Origin: Pseudomonas sp. LBUM920
Lineage (GTDB): Bacteria > Pseudomonadota > Gammaproteobacteria > Pseudomonadales > Pseudomonadaceae
Direction of reading: 5' to 3'
Length of the DNA stretch: 64,000 nucleotides
Assembly (NCBI RefSeq): GCF_003852315.1
Contig: NZ_CP027762.1
Location: 5,623,501-5,687,500, forward strand
The notes beneath the pieces are model-generated. The model saw only the letters and a program-made list of their open reading frames with translations. It was not told where the DNA came from and made no database searches. Both the position numbers and the translations under genes were made by a program. The first letter of the stretch is position 1; each line of letters starts with the position of its first letter. Positions 9,399-18,500 of the stretch are shown piece after piece.

Positions 9399-10285
9399 GT
9401 GGGAGCGGGCTTGCCCGCGATAGCGGTGTATCAGTAACAACCAGACTGACCGCCCCACCGCCATCGCAGGCAAGCCAGCTCCCACACCGGTTTGTGCCTT
9501 GCCTGAATCCTGCGACCGCCGCAGTTCAAATGTGGGAGCGGGCTTGCCCGCGATGGCGGTATATCAGTAACAACCAGACTGACCGCCCCACCGCCATCGC
9601 AGGCAAGCCAGCTCCCACGCCGGTTTGTGCCTCACCTGAATCCCTTGCCCGCCGCAGTTCAAAGGTGGGAGCGGGCTTGCCCGCGAAAGCGGTGTATCAG
9701 TAACAACCAGACTGACCGCCCCACCGCCATCGCAGGCAAGCCAGCTCCCACACTGGTTTTGTGCCTGGCCTGAACACCTTGCCCGCCGTAGCTCAAATGT
9801 GGGAGCGGGCTTGCTCGCGAATGCGGTGTATCAGTAACAACCAGGCTGACTGCCCCACCGCCATCCCAGGCAAGCCAACTCCCACACCGGTTTGTGCCTG
9901 GCCTGAATCCCTTGCCCGCCGCAGTTCAAAGGTGGGAGCGGGCTTGCTCGCGAAAGCGGTGTATCAGTAACAACCATACTGACTGCCACACCACCATCGC
10001 AGGCCAGCCAGCTCCCACACTGGTTTTGTGCCTGGCCTGAACACCTTGCCCGCCGCAGTTCAAAGGTGGGAGCGGGCTTGCTCGCGAAAGCGGTGTATCA
10101 GTAACAACCAGGCTGACTGCCCCACCGCCATCGCAGGCAAGCCAGCTCCCACACTGGTTTATGTCCGGTCTGAATCCTGCGACCGCCGCAGTTCAAAGGT
10201 GGGAGCGGGCTTGCCCGCGATGGCGCTCGGTCAGGCGATGATGTATTGAATGAACCACCGCATTCGCGAGCAAGCCCGCTCCCAC
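9399..10285. repeat. Tandem array of 133/134-bp REP-doublet units
   Basis: Head motifs GTGGGAGCGGGCTTGC start at 9399, 9532, 9665, 9799, 9932, 10066 and 10199, giving periods of 133 or 134 bases. Each of the first six units has a left REP (GCGGGCTTGCCCGCGA or GCTCGCGA form), a conserved spacer with GTATCAGTAACAACCA, and an inverted right REP of a different subtype (CGCAGGCAAGCCAGCTCCCA). The link between units alternates between three types in the order A-B-C-B-C-A, so a 267-bp dimer is itself repeated. The seventh element (10199-10285) has a different spacer and matched arms. The array fills the gap between the DUF4105 gene and the chorismate-mutase gene. No coding capacity is supported. Confidence 0.95.
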
Positions 10286-10342
10286 ATTTGGCTCGTGTAC
10301 ATTCAGGCGCATCGCATTGCCCACCTCAGGAGTTTCATCAAC

Positions 10343-10648
10343 ATGGCCGTTAACTGCACCACCCTCGAAGAAGTCCGCGCAAACATCGACCGCCTCGACC
10401 AACACATCGTCACCCTGCTGGCCGAGCGCGGCCATTACGTCTCCCAGGCGGCACGCTTCAAAAAAGACGCCGACGGCGTCAAGGCGCCGCAACGGGTTGA
10501 ACAGGTGATTGCCAAGGTGCGGGGTTTGTCCGAGGCGGTGGGAGCCAACCCTGAGGTCACTGAGCAGGTGTATCGCGCGATGATTGCGGCGTTTATCCAG
10601 CAGGAATTGGCCGAGCATGCCGCGCTGACGTCCAACCAGACGACATAA
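10343..10648 (+). CDS. Chorismate mutase family protein (AroQ-type, PchB-like)
   Basis: This 101-residue all-helical protein is of the AroQ chorismate-mutase fold, which converts chorismate to prephenate or, in PchB-like members, isochorismate to salicylate and pyruvate. The ATG at 10343 is preceded by CAGGAG. Upstream in-frame starts would run into REP sequence. The expected basic active-site residues are visible: Arg in ANIDRLDQHIV (about 17), Arg in LLAERGHYV (about 31) and Lys in AARFKKD (about 42). The lack of a fused domain fits a stand-alone enzyme or a PchB-like lyase. No siderophore or aromatic pathway genes adjoin it, so the pathway is open. Confidence 0.8.
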   Translation: MAVNCTTLEEVRANIDRLDQHIVTLLAERGHYVSQAARFKKDADGVKAPQRVEQVIAKVRGLSEAVGANPEVTEQVYRAMIAAFIQQELAEHAALTSNQTT

Positions 10649-10654
10649 CCCCGC

Positions 10655-10788
10655 TGTGGCGAGCGGGCTTGCCCCGCGTTGGGCTGCGCAGCAGCCCCAA
10701 GCAGTCTGTCGGGGAGTATCAGATACTCCGCGTTCCTGTTTATTAGGGCGGCTGCGCAGCCCGACGCAGGGCAAGCCTGCTCGCCACA
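10655..10788. repeat. Second-family REP inverted repeat
   Basis: TGTGGCGAGCGGGCTTGCC at the left is mirrored by GGCAAGCCTGCTCGCCACA at the right, and an inner pair GGGCTGCGCAGC / GCTGCGCAGCCC extends the palindrome. It is related to, but distinct from, the GTGGGAGC elements elsewhere in the window: GTGGCGAG instead of GTGGGAG, and a GCTGCGCAGC inner arm. Confidence 0.85.
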
Positions 10789-10836
10789 TAGGCCGGTTTA
10801 GCACCTGTGGCGGTGTCAGGCGTTAGGCGGCGGGTG

Positions 10837-10932
10837 TTATCGCTTGGTCAGGTCGTCCACGACGGCTTTGCCCCTCTCGCACAGCTAATGCGCGGCCCAG
10901 GCATATTGTTCGCCGCGTAGTTGATGGCCCTT
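10837..10932 (-). pseudogene. Possible gene remnant with in-frame TAG
   Basis: On the minus strand a frame reads KGHQLRGEQYAWAAH, a TAG, then LCERGKAVVDDLTKR and a TAA. The two halves read as one continuous protein-like segment if the TAG was once CAG. There is no start codon with a ribosome site, and the frame is blocked again upstream by TGA. I do not recognise the family. It looks like the last 30 or so codons of a lost gene. Chance coding likeness over such a short length is possible. Confidence 0.35.
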
Positions 10933-11027
10933 TAACCCAACACCTTTCTCACCTCTCTTTCACACCTGCCCGACAAATCCCTGACTAGACTCACCCTATC
11001 AGCCGTGAAACGGTCAGGGAGTACGCC

Positions 11028-11384
11028 ATGTGGCGGTCTGCGGTAATGCTGTGCGCAGTAGTGTGGTTGTCAGGTTGCCAATCAACCCACCAGGATTTGC
11101 TGGCCAAAGGTTATCCACCGGCCTTTGCCGATGGCTTTGATGACGGTTGCAGCAGCGGTCGCCAGGCCGCCGGTGTGATCAGCGGGGAGTTTCGCAAGAA
11201 CGTGCCGCGGTATCTCAAAGACCGCCAGTACGCCGAAGGCTGGGAAGACGGCTTTCGACAGTGCAAGGCCATGCGCGAGAACGAAGAGTTGCGCGACTAC
11301 AAGGACAACCACTGGGATGACCGTGAACGGGACTGGCAGCAGGAAAAAGACCGCGACGCCGCCAAGGCTTATCGCCCGCAGTAG
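11028..11384 (+). CDS. Small lipoprotein (118 aa)
   Basis: This protein has a lipoprotein signal peptide with lipobox LSGC (Cys at residue 17). The mature part is hydrophilic and charged, with an FADGFDDGCSSGRQAAG segment and a YAEGWEDGF segment that look like two related short motifs (GF/GW-x-D-G). The C-terminus is rich in Asp, Arg and Lys. It is expected to be anchored in the envelope. The function is unknown. Confidence 0.75.
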   Translation: MWRSAVMLCAVVWLSGCQSTHQDLLAKGYPPAFADGFDDGCSSGRQAAGVISGEFRKNVPRYLKDRQYAEGWEDGFRQCKAMRENEELRDYKDNHWDDRERDWQQEKDRDAAKAYRPQ

Positions 11385-11454
11385 GTCGCTTTCAGACATC
11401 CATCGAAACTAAAGCGCGGCGACCATGGCCCAAACTCCATAGAGGGAGAATGTC

Positions 11455-11943
11455 ATGAGCCGAGCTTTTGTTAATGAAGACAATGCCGCCGCCCAGGCCG
11501 ACCAACCGGTAGAGCGCCAGGTCAGTGAGCAACCCAACCACCTCACCGCGCAAGGGTTGGCGCAATTGCAGGCCAAGGTCGCGCAGTTGCAGCACGAATA
11601 CAGCCTCGAATCTGCCAAGGACGATAAGCAGCGTCAGGCGGATCTTGAGCGGGACCTGCGCTACTTCAATCAGCGGGTGCAAAGCGCCCAAGTGGTGGCG
11701 CCAGCCACCTCCACCGAAAAGGTGCAGATCGGCAGCTGGGTCACCTTCGCCAACGAGCAAGACGAGCAGCAGCGCATTCAATTGGTAGGTGAAGACCAGG
11801 CCGACGCTGCTGCCAACCTGATTAACTGGGGTTCGCCTCTTGGCCGCGCATTACTGGGCGCCGAGGTGGGCGACGAGGTGCTATGGAAGCGCCCCGTCGG
11901 TGATCAGGTGATCGAAGTGCTGCGCGTCGAGCCACAGGTTTAG
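11455..11943 (+). CDS. GreA/GreB-family factor, atypical N-terminal coiled coil
   Basis: This 162-residue protein has the Gre layout: an N-terminal coiled coil (about 28-78) and a C-terminal FKBP-like domain (about 85-160, with VQIGSWVTFANEQDE and GSPLGRALLGAEVGDEV). The C-terminal domain binds RNA polymerase near the secondary channel. The coiled-coil tip of true GreA/GreB carries a GD-x-SENA-type acidic motif that rescues backtracked polymerase. Here the tip reads SLESAKDDKQRQ and lacks it. So it may compete at the secondary channel rather than stimulate cleavage, as Rnk-like proteins do. GGGAGAA precedes the ATG. Its last 4 bases overlap the end of convergent gdhA. Confidence 0.75.
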   Translation: MSRAFVNEDNAAAQADQPVERQVSEQPNHLTAQGLAQLQAKVAQLQHEYSLESAKDDKQRQADLERDLRYFNQRVQSAQVVAPATSTEKVQIGSWVTFANEQDEQQRIQLVGEDQADAAANLINWGSPLGRALLGAEVGDEVLWKRPVGDQVIEVLRVEPQV

Positions 11944-13277
11944 ACGATGCCTTGAGCCAGCATCGCGTCCGCGACTTTTACGAAGCCTGCGATATTTGCG
12001 CCTTTCACGTAGTTGACCCGGCCGTTTTCTTCGCCGTAGTGCACGCAGGCGTGGTGGATCGACTGCATGATGTTGTGCAACTTGCTGTCGACTTCGCCTG
12101 CGGTCCACAGCAGGCGCATGGCGTTCTGCGACATTTCCAGGCCGCTGACGGCCACACCGCCGGCGTTGGAGGCTTTGCCTGGGGCAAACAGAATGCCGGC
12201 TTCGATAAAGATATCCACAGCCGCAAGCGTGGTCGGCATGTTGGCACCTTCTGCGACGCACAGGCAGCCGTTGCGCAATAGCGTGCGCGCGGCATCGGCG
12301 TCGAGTTCGTTTTGGGTCGCGCATGGCAGGGCAATATCGCAGGCCAGTTCCCAGGGCGTTTTACCGGCGCGAAATTCCAGGCCGTAACGGGAAGCCAATT
12401 CGCTGATGCGCCCGCGCTGCACGTTTTTCAGCTCCAGCAGGGCCGACCACTGCTCCTCGGTCAACCCGCTTTCGGCGTACAGGGTGCCTTCGGAGTCGGA
12501 CAAGGAAATCACTTTGCCGCCCAGGTCCATGACCTTGCGCGCCGCGTACTGCGCGACGTTGCCGGAACCGGAGATCGCCACGCGCTTGCCCTCAACCCGC
12601 TGACCGTCGCGCTTGAGCATTGCTTCAGCGAAGTACACGCAGCCGAAACCGGTGGCTTCGGGGCGGATCAGGCTGCCGCCGTACGTCATGCCCTTGCCGG
12701 TCAGCACCGAAGTGAACTGGTTGCTGAGGCGTTTGTATTGACCGAACAGGAAGCCGATTTCGCGCGCGCCCACGCCGATATCGCCGGCCGGCACGTCCAC
12801 GTCGGCGCCGATGTGGCGGTACAACTCGCTCATGAACGCCTGGCAAAAGCGCATCACTTCGGCGTCGCTCTTGCCCTTGGGGTCGAAGTCCGCACCGCCT
12901 TTGCCGCCGCCCATGGGCAACGAGGTCAGGGAGTTCTTGAACGTCTGCTCGAAGGCGAGGAATTTCAGTACGCCCAGGTTCACCGAAGGGTGAAAGCGCA
13001 AGCCACCTTTGTAGGGGCCGATGGCGCTGTTCATCTGGATGCGAAACCCGCGATTGACCTGGACCTTGCCGTGATCATCCACCCACGACACCCGGAAGGT
13101 GATCGCGCGTTCCGGCTCGCAGATGCGCTCCAGAATGCCCGAGGTCAGGTAATGGGGGTTGGCTTCGAGAAACGGCCACAAGCTGCGCAGGACTTCTTCC
13201 ACGGCCTGGTGAAATTCCGGCTGGTCAGGGTCGCGTTTCTTGAGGCGGGCGAGGAAGGATTCAACGGATTCGATCAT
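11940..13277 (-). CDS. gdhA: NADP-specific glutamate dehydrogenase
   Basis: GdhA makes glutamate from 2-oxoglutarate, ammonia and NADPH in the cytosol. The 445-residue length matches the hexameric bacterial NADP enzymes. The substrate-binding segment KGGLRFHPSVN and the catalytic-lysine region SLPMGGGKGGADFDP are intact. The dinucleotide fold shows GSGNVAQYAA (about residue 240). Catalytic Asp is expected in VPAGDIGVG. The gene is alone, convergent with the Gre-family gene, with a 4-base overlap of the two 3' ends. Confidence 0.97.
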   Translation of the reverse strand: MIESVESFLARLKKRDPDQPEFHQAVEEVLRSLWPFLEANPHYLTSGILERICEPERAITFRVSWVDDHGKVQVNRGFRIQMNSAIGPYKGGLRFHPSVNLGVLKFLAFEQTFKNSLTSLPMGGGKGGADFDPKGKSDAEVMRFCQAFMSELYRHIGADVDVPAGDIGVGAREIGFLFGQYKRLSNQFTSVLTGKGMTYGGSLIRPEATGFGCVYFAEAMLKRDGQRVEGKRVAISGSGNVAQYAARKVMDLGGKVISLSDSEGTLYAESGLTEEQWSALLELKNVQRGRISELASRYGLEFRAGKTPWELACDIALPCATQNELDADAARTLLRNGCLCVAEGANMPTTLAAVDIFIEAGILFAPGKASNAGGVAVSGLEMSQNAMRLLWTAGEVDSKLHNIMQSIHHACVHYGEENGRVNYVKGANIAGFVKVADAMLAQGIV

Positions 13278-13466
13278 GAAGAAGTCTCGGCAAATTGATT
13301 GTTTTTAAAGGAGATTGAGCCGGACCTTAGCAACTCAAGTTGCACCTGAAAAGCGCAAAATGTCGCCTTTGTGAATTTAAATGGTGCATTTGATATAAAT
13401 AAATGAGCTTTTTTGCACCATGAGAGGGATTTCAACTTAGGGCTTGCACCAGCAGTTAAACCGCTT

Positions 13467-13536
13467 TCGCAGGCAAGCCAGCTCCCACATTTGACAGTGT
13501 TCACAGTTCAAGTGTGGGAGCTGGCTTGCCTGCGAT
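13467..13536. repeat. REP doublet, tail-to-tail type
   Basis: TCGCAGGCAAGCCAGCTCCC on the left and GGGAGCTGGCTTGCCTGCGA on the right face each other across a spacer of about 28 bases (ATTTGACAGTGTTCACAGTT). Both arms are of the GCTGGC subtype. This orientation is the reverse of the head-to-head doublets elsewhere. Confidence 0.85.
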
Positions 13537-13566
13537 GCAGCCGCCACGGTATTGCTGAATAACGCG

Positions 13567-13597
13567 CAAAAAAAACGGAGCCCGAAGGCTCCGTTTG
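13567..13597 (-). terminator. Rho-independent terminator of ettA
   Basis: Read on the minus strand it is AAACGGAGCC-TTCG-GGCTCCGTTT followed by a run of T, a perfect 10-bp stem with a stable tetraloop, 17 bases after the ettA stop. Confidence 0.92.
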
Positions 13598-13613
13598 TTC
13601 CAACCAGCCCAAA

Positions 13614-15278
13614 TCAGGCCAGTTTTTTGTGACGCACACGGTGCGGCTGGGCAGCCGCATCGCCCAAGCGCTTTTTACGGTCGGCTTCGTACTCGGTGTA
13701 GTTACCTTCGAAGAACACCGCTTGGGAGTCGTCTTCGTACGCCAGGATGTGAGTCGCGACGCGGTCCAGGAACCAGCGATCGTGAGAGATCACAATGGCG
13801 GCGCCCGGGAAGTCCAGCAGGGCTTCTTCCAGGGAACGCAGGGTTTCAACGTCGAGGTCGTTGGACGGTTCGTCGAGCAGCAACACGTTGCCGCCTTCTT
13901 TCAAGGTCAGGGCCAGGTGCAAGCGGCCGCGCTCACCACCGGACAGGTCCTTGACGAACTTCTGCTGGTCGCCGCCCTTGAAGTTGAAACGGCCGACGTA
14001 GGTGCGCGACGGGATTTCATAGTTGCCGATGCGGATCTGGTCGGAACCGTCGGAGATTTGCTGAAACACAGTCTTGCTGCCATCCAGGTCTTCGCGGCTC
14101 TGGTCGACGCAGGCCAGTTGCACGGTTTCACCGACTTCGATGGTGCCCGAATCCGGCGTTTCCTTACCCATCAGCATGCGGAACAGGGTGGATTTACCCG
14201 CACCGTTACCGCCGATTACGCCGACGATCGCGCCTTTTGGCATGGAGAACGACAGGTTGTCGATCAGCACGCGGTCGCCATAGCCTTTGGTGACGTTCTT
14301 GAACTCGATGACCTTGTCACCCAGGCGCGGGCCGGCCGGGATGTAGATCTCGTTGGTTTCGCTGCGCTTCTGGAATTCCTGCGACTGCATTTCTTCAAAG
14401 CGTTGCAGACGAGCCTTGGATTTGGACTGGCGGGCCTTGGCGCCTTTGCGCACCCACTCCAGCTCTTCCTTCATGGCTTTTTCGTGGGCCGATTGCTGCT
14501 TGGATTCAGCGGCCAGTCGGTCGGACTTGGCTTCCAGCCAACCGGAGTAGTTGCCCTCGTAAGGGATACCGGCGCCACGGTCGAGTTCCAGAATCCAGCC
14601 GGCGACGTTGTCCAGGAAGTACCGGTCGTGCGTGATCGCAACCACGGTGCCCGGGAAATCGTGAAGGAAGTGTTCCAGCCAGGCAACGGAATCGGCGTCC
14701 AAGTGGTTGGTCGGTTCGTCGAGCAGCAGCATGTCGGGAGCCGACAGCAGCAGGCGGCACAGGGCCACGCGACGCTTTTCACCACCAGAGAGGAATTCGA
14801 CCTTGGCGTCCCACGCCGGCAGGCGCAGCGCATCGGCGGCGACTTCCAGCTGGCGCTCCAGGTTGTGACCGTCGCCGGCCTGCAGGATGGCTTCGAGCTT
14901 GGCCTGTTCGGCGGCCAGTTTGTCGAAGTCGGCGTCTTCTTCGGCGTAGGCGGCGTAGACCTCGTCCAGGCGCGCCTGGGCGTTCTTGATCACGGCCACG
15001 GCCTCTTCGACCACTTCACGCACGGTCTTGGTCGGGTCCAGGATCGGCTCTTGCGGCAGGTAGCCGATGTTCAGCTCGGGCATCGGGCGGGCTTCGCCTT
15101 CGAACTCGGTATCGACGCCGGCCATGATTTTCAGCAGCGTGGACTTACCCGAACCGTTGAGGCCGAGCACGCCGATCTTGGCGCCAGGGAAGAAGGACAG
15201 CGAAATGTTTTTCAGGATTTCCCGCTTCGGCGGAACAACTTTTCCCAGCCGATGCATGGTGAAGACGTATTGAGCCAT
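13614..15278 (-). CDS. ettA: Energy-dependent translational throttle protein EttA (ABC-F)
   Basis: EttA is a soluble ABC-F ATPase that binds the ribosomal E site and gates entry into elongation according to the ATP/ADP ratio. The 554 residues hold two ABC domains: Walker A GLNGSGKST (about 39-47) and GGNGAGKST (about 355-363), signatures LSGGEKRR and LSGGERGR, and Walker B LLLDEPTNHLD and LLLDEPSNDLD. The interdomain linker carries the charged P-site interaction motif region (about 240-310). There are no membrane segments. It has its own terminator and is divergent from morA. Confidence 0.95.
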   Translation of the reverse strand: MAQYVFTMHRLGKVVPPKREILKNISLSFFPGAKIGVLGLNGSGKSTLLKIMAGVDTEFEGEARPMPELNIGYLPQEPILDPTKTVREVVEEAVAVIKNAQARLDEVYAAYAEEDADFDKLAAEQAKLEAILQAGDGHNLERQLEVAADALRLPAWDAKVEFLSGGEKRRVALCRLLLSAPDMLLLDEPTNHLDADSVAWLEHFLHDFPGTVVAITHDRYFLDNVAGWILELDRGAGIPYEGNYSGWLEAKSDRLAAESKQQSAHEKAMKEELEWVRKGAKARQSKSKARLQRFEEMQSQEFQKRSETNEIYIPAGPRLGDKVIEFKNVTKGYGDRVLIDNLSFSMPKGAIVGVIGGNGAGKSTLFRMLMGKETPDSGTIEVGETVQLACVDQSREDLDGSKTVFQQISDGSDQIRIGNYEIPSRTYVGRFNFKGGDQQKFVKDLSGGERGRLHLALTLKEGGNVLLLDEPSNDLDVETLRSLEEALLDFPGAAIVISHDRWFLDRVATHILAYEDDSQAVFFEGNYTEYEADRKKRLGDAAAQPHRVRHKKLA

Positions 15279-15562
15279 GGTGAACCTAGCGTCAGTGACT
15301 GATGAATTGAGCGGGCGAAGCCCGTGCAGGCCATGCGCCGCGCGGGCCGTTGACGGTGGTCAATGCCTTCGTGCGCAAAAAGCCTGAATGTCTGGGGCTG
15401 GAACGCCCCCGCGTAACCGGCAAAGCTACCTGAATGCGCTTGGTCAGTCCAGCCAGGCAGGGCTGGCACTTTGCCACAAGTCAAGGCATGCTAGCCGCCC
15501 TCCGGGCGTCCGGCTTATAGTGCACGTCGCGCGCCAGTCCAGCCAAACCGCAGGATCACAGC

Positions 15563-18500
15563 TTGTCCAAAGTCACGCCGCCCACTCCCCTGCGCGCCGC
15601 TCATATAGCGCCGGGAGCGCCCCTGCACGGCACCCTCAAAGGCGCATTGGCGACGCTTGTCCTGCTGCTGCTCGCGTTATTGTTCTGGCAACTGCTGGAC
15701 CAACTGCAGCAAAACCAGAAAAACCAACAGCAATACACCATCGACTACAGCGCCGACCTGGCTGAACAGATCAGCTTGAACATGGCCCTGAGCGCCAAAA
15801 TCGCCCTGAATTTGCTGCCGATGGTCGAGCCGCCGCGCAATGACGAACAGCAACAGGCGCTGATGCGCACCTTGCAACGTTCGCTACCGGAACTGCGCAG
15901 TGTCGCCCTGCTCGCCCCCAGCGGCGCGATGATCAGCGACAGCGCCAAAGACAGCCAGGACAGCGCCTGGCTTGAAGAGCTGGTACAGCGCAGTCACTCC
16001 CAACCTTATTACCTGAGCAACAACCCGGACGGCACGATCATTTACCTGCTGCTGCACCAGCCCAGCGGCGGCTCGCGGATGTATTGGGCGCTGCGCCTGG
16101 CGCCCAACTACCTGAGCAACCTGACCCGCCAGGACGGCCAGGGCCAGCGCCCGATGTGGGCCATCGAGAACCGCCTCAACCACCGCGTGGTCAGCCGTGA
16201 CAGCGGCATGCCGGCGCAGTGGGCCTCCGCGCTGACGCCGGACGAATTGAACAAAAGCGTACTGGTCACGCCGCTCAGCAAAAGTGACTGGCAGTTGCGC
16301 GGGCTGTTCGACCGCAGCGCCGTGCTGGAGCAACTGCTGCCGGCCTTCATCGGCAAATGCCTGCTGGGCCTGGCCTTTTCGCTGATCCCGGTGATCGTGC
16401 TGCTGAACATGCGCCGTCGCCAGCGCCAGGTGCATGAAGGCCGGCGCCGCTATCAGGATATTTTCGAAGGCACCGGCGTGGCGCTTTGCGTGCTCGACCT
16501 GTCGGGGTTGAAGACGTTTTTCGACAAAACCAACCTGCACACCCGTGAGCAATTACAGGCCTGGCTGCACACCCACGTCGAAGAACGCCAACAACTGCTC
16601 AAGGAGTTACGCGTCACCGAGGTCAACCAGGTGGCTGTGCGCCTGTTGAACGTCAGTTCTTGCGAGCAAGCCTGGGAGCGTCTGATCGATGACTGCCCGC
16701 GCAATGCCACGGCCATCGGTTATCAGGTTCTGGAAGCCGTTCTGACCCAGCAAAAACAGCTGGAGCTGGAAATTCAGCTCAACGACGTTGCCGGCAACGA
16801 CCAGTACCTGTGGCTGGTGATGCGCCTGCCGGAGCAGCAGGACGACTTCAAGGCGGTCATCCTCAGTATCAGTGACATCACCAGCCGCAAGCTGATCGAG
16901 CTGTCGCTGGTGGAGCGTGAGAGTTTCTGGTCAGACGTGGTGCGCACCGTGCCGGATCACCTGTACGTGCAGGACGTGATCAGCCAGCGGATGATTTTCA
17001 GCAACCACCACTTGGGCCACACGCTCGGGTATAACAGAGCCGAACTGCAGCAAATGGGCGAGTACTTCTGGGAAATCCTGCTGCACCCCGACGATGCGGA
17101 GTATTACCACGACCTGCGCCAGCAACAACGTGAAGTCGGCTACACCACGCAGCTGCATTGCCAACTGCGCTTTCGGCACCGCAACAACCAATGGCGCCGC
17201 TTCGATATCCGCGAGCAAGCCCTGGCCCGCGACAAGACGGCGGTGGTCACGCGGATTATCGGCGTGGCCAAAGACATTACCGATCAGATAGAAGCCAGCG
17301 AATCCCTGCGCGACAGCGAGCAGCGCTACCGCATGCTGGCCGAAAGCATCAGCGACGTGATCTGCTCCACCGACAGCCAGCTTGCGCTCAATTACGTCAG
17401 CCCGTCGGTCAATGCCGTGCTGGGTTATGACGTGGATTGGGTGTTCAAGAATGGCTGGCAGTCGATCATCGCCAACCCGCAACAACTGTCCGGCATTTAC
17501 AGCCTGGTGGAACAGGTCAGCCGCTCGCTGGGCGACACTGCGGCGCTGAACAAGCTGCGCGATGACGTGCAAACCCAGCTGTTCCTGTTCGACTGCCTGC
17601 GCGCCGATGGCCGCAAGGTGCCGATCGAGCTGCGCCTGGTGCTGGTGTGGGACGAACACGGCGCGTTTGAGGGCATCCTCGGCGTGGGCCGCGATATCAG
17701 CCAGCAACGGCGCGCCGAAAAAGACCTGCGCATGGCGGCCACGGTATTCGAACACTCCACCTCAGCGATTCTGATCACCGACCCGGCCGGTTATATCGTG
17801 CAGGCCAACGAGGCCTTCAGCCGGGTCAGCGGCTATGCCGTCGCGGATGTGCTCGACCAGTTGCCGAACATGCTCACCGTTGACGAACAACAGGAAGCCC
17901 ACCTGCGTTATGTGCTCAAGCAACTGCACCAGCACAGCACCTGGGAAGGCGAAGTGTGGCTCAAGCGCCGCAACGGCGAGCATTACCCGGCGTGGGTCGG
18001 CATTACCGCCGTGTTCGATGATGAAGGCGACCTGGCCAGCTACGTGTGCTTCTTCAGTGACATCAGTGAGCGCAAGGCCAGCGAACAGCGCATCCACCGC
18101 CTGGCGTATTACGACGCCCTGACCCACCTGCCCAACCGCACGCTGTTCCAGGACCGCCTGCACACTGCCCTGCAGGCAGCGGAACGGCAGAAGTCGTGGG
18201 TGGTGCTGATGTTCCTCGACCTCGACCGTTTCAAGCCGATCAACGACTCCCTGGGCCACGCCGCCGGCGACCGCATGCTCAAGGAAATGGCCACGCGCCT
18301 GCTGGGCTGCGTGGCCGAAGACGACACCGTGGCGCGTATGGGCGGCGACGAGTTCACCTTGCTCCTGCAACCACGGGTGAGCCGTGACATGGCGCTGAAC
18401 CGCGCGATTCACGTGGCCGAGCAGATCCTGGCCAGCCTGGTAAGGCCGTTTGTGCTTGAAGGCCGCGAGTTCTTTGTGACCGCCAGTATCGGTATCGCCT

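Larger units (their letters stand above)
10649..11027. other. Intergenic stretch: REP-family element and decayed ORF
   Basis: The left part holds a long inverted repeat of a second REP family (10655-10788). The middle holds a decayed minus-strand reading frame (10837-10932). The last 80 bases are the probable promoter region of the lipoprotein gene. No intact gene is visible. Confidence 0.6.
13278..13613. other. Intergenic stretch between gdhA and ettA
   Basis: From left to right this holds the AT-rich upstream region of gdhA (13300-13440, probable promoter), a tail-to-tail REP doublet (13467-13536), and the ettA terminator (13567-13597). I see no gene in it. Confidence 0.7.

Noticed and set aside
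9494..10249. Three similar short open frames of about 70 codons at 267-base spacing
   Set aside because: They are translations of the REP array. Their likeness comes from the DNA repeat.
9399..10285. CRISPR array
   Set aside because: Units are about 133 bases, arms are inverted REP sequences, and the spacers are themselves repeated. There are no cas genes.
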